From Planctomycetota bacterium (GTDB lineage: Bacteria > Planctomycetota > UBA1135 > GCA-002686595), in NCBI GenBank assembly GCA_029212955.1, contig JARGOW010000098.1, positions 1 through 8,150 of the forward strand: a stretch of 8,150 bases of DNA, in the 5' to 3' direction. The first letter of the stretch is position 1; the number at the start of each line of letters is the position of its first letter. The notes beneath the pieces were generated by a model, which saw only the letters and a program-made list of their open reading frames with translations, made no database searches and was not told the DNA's origin. Made by a program: the position numbers and the translations under genes. Shown one piece after another: positions 5,663 to 8,150 of this stretch.

Positions 5663-7024
5663 CTACGCCTTGCGCTCGGGGCGTTTCCCGTTGCCTTTGG
5701 CTTCGATCAGGAAAGTCACCAGTTCGCTGATCTTGACCTTGTCCTGCTCCATGGAGTCGCGGTGGCGCACGGTGACCACGTCATCGGCGAGGGTGTCGCC
5801 GTCGACGGTGATGCAGTAGGGCGTGCCGACTTCGTCCTGGCGACGGTAGCGGCGGCCGATGGCGCCTTTCTCGTCGTAGAAGGTGCTGAAGCGGGCTTTG
5901 CGCAGTTGGGCGGCGATTTCCTGGGCCTTTTCGGGCATGCCGTCCTTCTTGACGAGCGGGAACACGGCGGCGGTGATGGGTGCGATTTCCGGGTGGAAGT
6001 GCAGCACCACGCGGGTGTCCTTTTCGAGTTGCTCCTCTTCGTAGGCGTCGATCATGAAGGTCAATGCCGTGCGGTTCATTCCGCCCGCGGGCTCGATGAC
6101 GTAGGGCGTGAATTTCTCTTTGGTTTGGGGATCAAAGTAGAGCAGGTTTTCGCCGGTGGCTTCCGAGTGACGCTTGAGGTCGAAGTCCGTGCGATTGGCG
6201 ATGCCTTCAAGCTCGCCCCATCCGAAGGGATAGAGGTATTCCACGTCGGCGGTGGCCTTCGCGTAGTGCGCCAGCTCGCTCGCTTCATGCTCGCGCATGC
6301 GCAGCTTTTCGGGGTCCACGCCGTACTCGATGTACCAGTTGAAGCGCGCTTCCTTCCAGTGCTCGTACCACTTTTCGTCCTCGTCCGGATGCACGAAGAA
6401 TTCCATTTCGGCCTGTTCGAATTCGCGGGTACGGAAGACGAAGTTGCCGGGGGTGATCTCGTTGCGGAAGGACTTGCCGATCTGGGCGATTCCAAAGGGC
6501 GGCTTGAGGCGCGCCGAGTCCATCACGTTGCGGAAGTTCAGGAAGATGCCCTGGGCGGTTTCCGGACGCAGGTAGGCGGTGGAGGAAGAGGCCTCCGCCG
6601 CACCCACCTGGGTCTTGAACATCAGGTTGAACTCGCGGGGTTCGGTGAGCTCTCCCCCACACTGGCCGGGTTGCTTGCTGGGCTTTTCGAGGCACTTGGC
6701 GTCCTCGAGCTTGTCCGCACGGAAACGGCCCTTGCACTTCTTGCAATCCACCATGGGGTCGGAAAACCCGCCCACGTGGCCGGAGGTCTCCCAGACCTTG
6801 GGATGCTGGATGATGGCCGAGTCCAAACCCACCACGTCGGCGCGCTCGGTGACCATGGAGTTCCACCAGGCCTCCTTCGTGCGCCGCATGAGCTCCACAC
6901 CCAGGGGACCGTAGTCATAGGTGTTGCCCATGCCCCCGTAGATCTCGGAAGCCTGGAAGATGAACCCCCTGCGCTTGCAGAGGGAGACGATGTTTTCCAT
7001 CAGGGAGGGTGCTTTCTTAGCCAT
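5663..7024 (-). CDS. glyS: Glycyl-tRNA synthetase, single-chain (alpha2) type
   Basis: A 453-residue class II aminoacyl-tRNA synthetase that charges tRNA-Gly with glycine using ATP. It is the dimeric single-polypeptide type, not the separate alpha and beta chains of E. coli. Visible features are LCKRRGFIFQASEIYGG and YDYGPLGVEL near the N-terminus, a metal-binding-like DCKKCKGRF (93-101) with later cysteines at 111 and 122, LTEPREFNLMFKT (126-138), YLRPETAQGIFLNF (151-164), motif 2 FRNEITPGNFVFRTREFEQAE (187-207) and motif 3 AGGMNRTALTF (313-323). The C-terminal anticodon-binding domain begins near VVLHFHPEIAPI (339-350) and includes DEVGTPYCITVD. Motif 3 has Asn before the conserved Arg where many bacterial enzymes have Asp or Glu. 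ATG 7024 (MAKKAPSL) is chosen because homology starts there; the frame stays open upstream to 7303 but that part is low in sense. No Shine-Dalgarno is seen. Monocistronic. Confidence 0.96.
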   Translation of the reverse strand: MAKKAPSLMENIVSLCKRRGFIFQASEIYGGMGNTYDYGPLGVELMRRTKEAWWNSMVTERADVVGLDSAIIQHPKVWETSGHVGGFSDPMVDCKKCKGRFRADKLEDAKCLEKPSKQPGQCGGELTEPREFNLMFKTQVGAAEASSSTAYLRPETAQGIFLNFRNVMDSARLKPPFGIAQIGKSFRNEITPGNFVFRTREFEQAEMEFFVHPDEDEKWYEHWKEARFNWYIEYGVDPEKLRMREHEASELAHYAKATADVEYLYPFGWGELEGIANRTDFDLKRHSEATGENLLYFDPQTKEKFTPYVIEPAGGMNRTALTFMIDAYEEEQLEKDTRVVLHFHPEIAPITAAVFPLVKKDGMPEKAQEIAAQLRKARFSTFYDEKGAIGRRYRRQDEVGTPYCITVDGDTLADDVVTVRHRDSMEQDKVKISELVTFLIEAKGNGKRPERKA

Positions 7025-7398
7025 GGTGCGGGTCTGGGGCTGGAGGGGGACGGATCCGAGGCGGCATCTTAGCGTGGAGGGCCCGCGGGCGGAACGGGAC
7101 CAGGACAAAATCTGGCCCATTGGTTCGCCCGGTTCGTATTGCCGAAAGTTAGGCATTTCCACGACCCGTGCACCCGCGGCCGACTTGCTCCTCCCCCGAG
7201 CTGCCCGGATCGCGGATCCCCAGTCCGAGCGTTGCCGTCTCCTCCCCGATCGGCTTGAAAACGGGTTGCGTGACAGCGCCGCGATTCGAGTGGCCACAAG
7301 CACGGCTTCCCCAAGTGGGATTCTCCGGGAAACCCTGTAACGGAATTCGGGTCGGTCGGATGGAAGGCGGGTACGACCATTCCTGCAAACGCAATCCC
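7025..7398. other. 374-bp divergent intergenic region between glyS and the exported-protein gene
   Basis: Frames stay open across much of this region only because of its high GC content. None of the translations resembles a known protein and all look Arg/Ser/Pro-rich by composition. Apart from the GCTAAGAT string near glyS, I see no tRNA, T-box-like leader, strong hairpin or repeat. It should hold the promoters for both divergent genes. Confidence 0.5.
7066..7073 (-). promoter_or_regulatory. Possible -10 box (GCTAAGAT) upstream of glyS
   Basis: On the minus strand GCTAAGAT lies 42 nt before the glyS start. TAAGAT resembles a sigma-70 -10 hexamer and repeats the string before the DUF1579 gene. 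No clear -35 hexamer is present at 16-18 nt. Confidence 0.3.
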
Positions 7399-8150
7399 AT
7401 GAAGCACAACCTCCTTTACGCGGCCCTCATAGCGGTCCTTTCCTCCTCTGGATCCCATTTGGTGGCCCAGGTGCCCTCGCCGAACCAGGGCTCCTTCCAA
7501 GCGAAAGAGACGCCCCTGTTGCCGGTCGAGTTTTCTCCCGGAGCCCTGTCGGCCCTGGGCGAGGAACTACTCATCGATGAACCGGGCGATGGGAGGACGT
7601 GGGCCCGTGGCCCCCAATGGAAAGCCTCCTTTGGATCGGAAGGACTCGTTTACATCCCCTTTTTCGGCTCCGATGCCCCCCAAAACTATCCGGTTCAGTT
7701 GGACCTGGCCCGCGTGGCCATCGAGGGTGAGCCCATCGAACTACTCGGCCGCAATCGGGGACGTGATGGGCAAAGCGTGAATCTCGATCGTGGGTCCCTT
7801 GTCGAGGTTTACCACCTCACAAAAAGCACCGTAGAACAGACTTTTGTCTTCGAAGAACTCACAACCCGCGGTGAATTGGTCCTCGATATAACCGTGAAGA
7901 CCGAGCTCTTTGGCTCCGAATCTGCGGATGGCGGATTCACCTTTTCCAACGAGCTCGGCGAGGTACGTTATGGTTCCGCAACCGCCATTGACGCCCGCGG
8001 TCAGTCCATTCAGCTTCGCCAAAGGCTCACCGCTGACGGAATCCGCATCGTGGTGCCCAAGGACTTCGTTCAGTCCGCACAATTGCCCCTGGTCGTAGAT
8101 CCGATCCTCTCCACCCACTCGATCACATCCGACAGCCGTCGACAATTGGA
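7399..8150 (+). CDS. Exported beta-rich protein, N-terminal part (cut by window end)
   Basis: An open frame runs from ATG 7399 to the window edge without a stop (250 complete codons). MKHNLLYAALIAVLSSSGSHLVAQ is a signal peptide: a positive n-region, a hydrophobic core and likely cleavage near residue 23-24. The mature part is rich in predicted beta strands with many alternating hydrophobic residues (GLVYIPFFG, VEVYHLTKSTVEQTFVFEEL, GELVLDITVKTEL, GIRIVVPKDF). It reaches LPLVVDPILST at 229-239. In many exported proteins of environmental bacteria, such an LVVDP segment closes an N-terminal module before repeats (for example SBBP-type propellers), so a long repeat region may follow; that is inference. 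An in-frame ATG at 7360 would add 13 residues but spoils the signal peptide. Function unknown; probably a secreted or cell-surface protein. Confidence 0.75.
   Translation, partial: MKHNLLYAALIAVLSSSGSHLVAQVPSPNQGSFQAKETPLLPVEFSPGALSALGEELLIDEPGDGRTWARGPQWKASFGSEGLVYIPFFGSDAPQNYPVQLDLARVAIEGEPIELLGRNRGRDGQSVNLDRGSLVEVYHLTKSTVEQTFVFEELTTRGELVLDITVKTELFGSESADGGFTFSNELGEVRYGSATAIDARGQSIQLRQRLTADGIRIVVPKDFVQSAQLPLVVDPILSTHSITSDSRRQL

Noticed and set aside
5762..7072. A 436-residue plus-strand open frame opposite glyS.
   Set aside because: It is an antisense shadow of a clearly conserved gene in GC-rich DNA, with a Gly/Val/His-rich composition and no recognisable domain.
7025..7303. N-terminal extension of glyS to 7303.
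   Set aside because: The 93 extra residues are Arg/Ser/Pro-rich with no GlyRS similarity; the family N-terminus fits ATG 7024.
1..8150. CRISPR arrays, insertion sequences, tRNA or rRNA genes, prophage or defence genes.
   Set aside because: No regular repeats, terminal inverted repeats, transposase motifs, tRNA-like cloverleaf or phage-like genes were seen on either strand.

Overview
The window is GC-rich bacterial DNA carrying seven genes, mostly monocistronic and on alternating strands. Most starts lack a clear Shine-Dalgarno sequence. TrkA-C membrane proteins of this small type, DUF1579 secreted proteins and exported proteins with a 'LVVDP' motif after a beta-rich N-terminus are common in Planctomycetota and related environmental bacteria. 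I favour that group, but this is inference from gene content and not a phylogenetic result.

Layout: (1) 87-833 (+), a small membrane protein with a C-terminal TrkA-C (RCK_C) domain. (2) 942-1619 (-), a HAD-family phosphatase resembling phosphoglycolate phosphatase. (3) 1729-2874 (-), an exported thioredoxin/TlpA-like protein whose frame holds one TGA, exactly where the first cysteine of W-C-P-P-C should be. It is followed by a U-tract terminator. (4) 3051-4583 (+), a polytopic GT-C-like membrane protein diverging from gene 3; a perfect 8-bp dyad lies between them. (5) 4846-5427 (+), a secreted DUF1579 protein with a strong terminator. (6) 5663-7024 (-), single-chain glycyl-tRNA synthetase with its own terminator. 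(7) 7399 to the window end (+), the N-terminal 250 residues of an exported beta-rich protein cut by the window edge.

The most important observation is gene 3. A standard gene caller would report two fragments, a helical 'hypothetical protein' and a C-terminal 'thioredoxin', or a pseudogene. Both lie in one frame separated by a single TGA, giving W-(TGA)-P-P-C. Everything downstream of the TGA is intact, including the cis-proline, and a 12-bp three-tier hairpin starts one base after the TGA with its apical loop 17 nt downstream, as in a bacterial SECIS element. TGA is an ordinary stop at the ends of genes 1 and 4, so a code change is unlikely. The best reading is an exported selenocysteine (U-x-x-C) thioredoxin-like oxidoreductase. 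No selenocysteine machinery gene (selA, selB, selC, selD) lies in this window.

The genes do not form an obvious pathway. Two compact terminators (5449-5486 and 5595-5632) separate the converging DUF1579 and glyS genes, and another (1661-1700) ends the selenoprotein transcript before the HAD gene.
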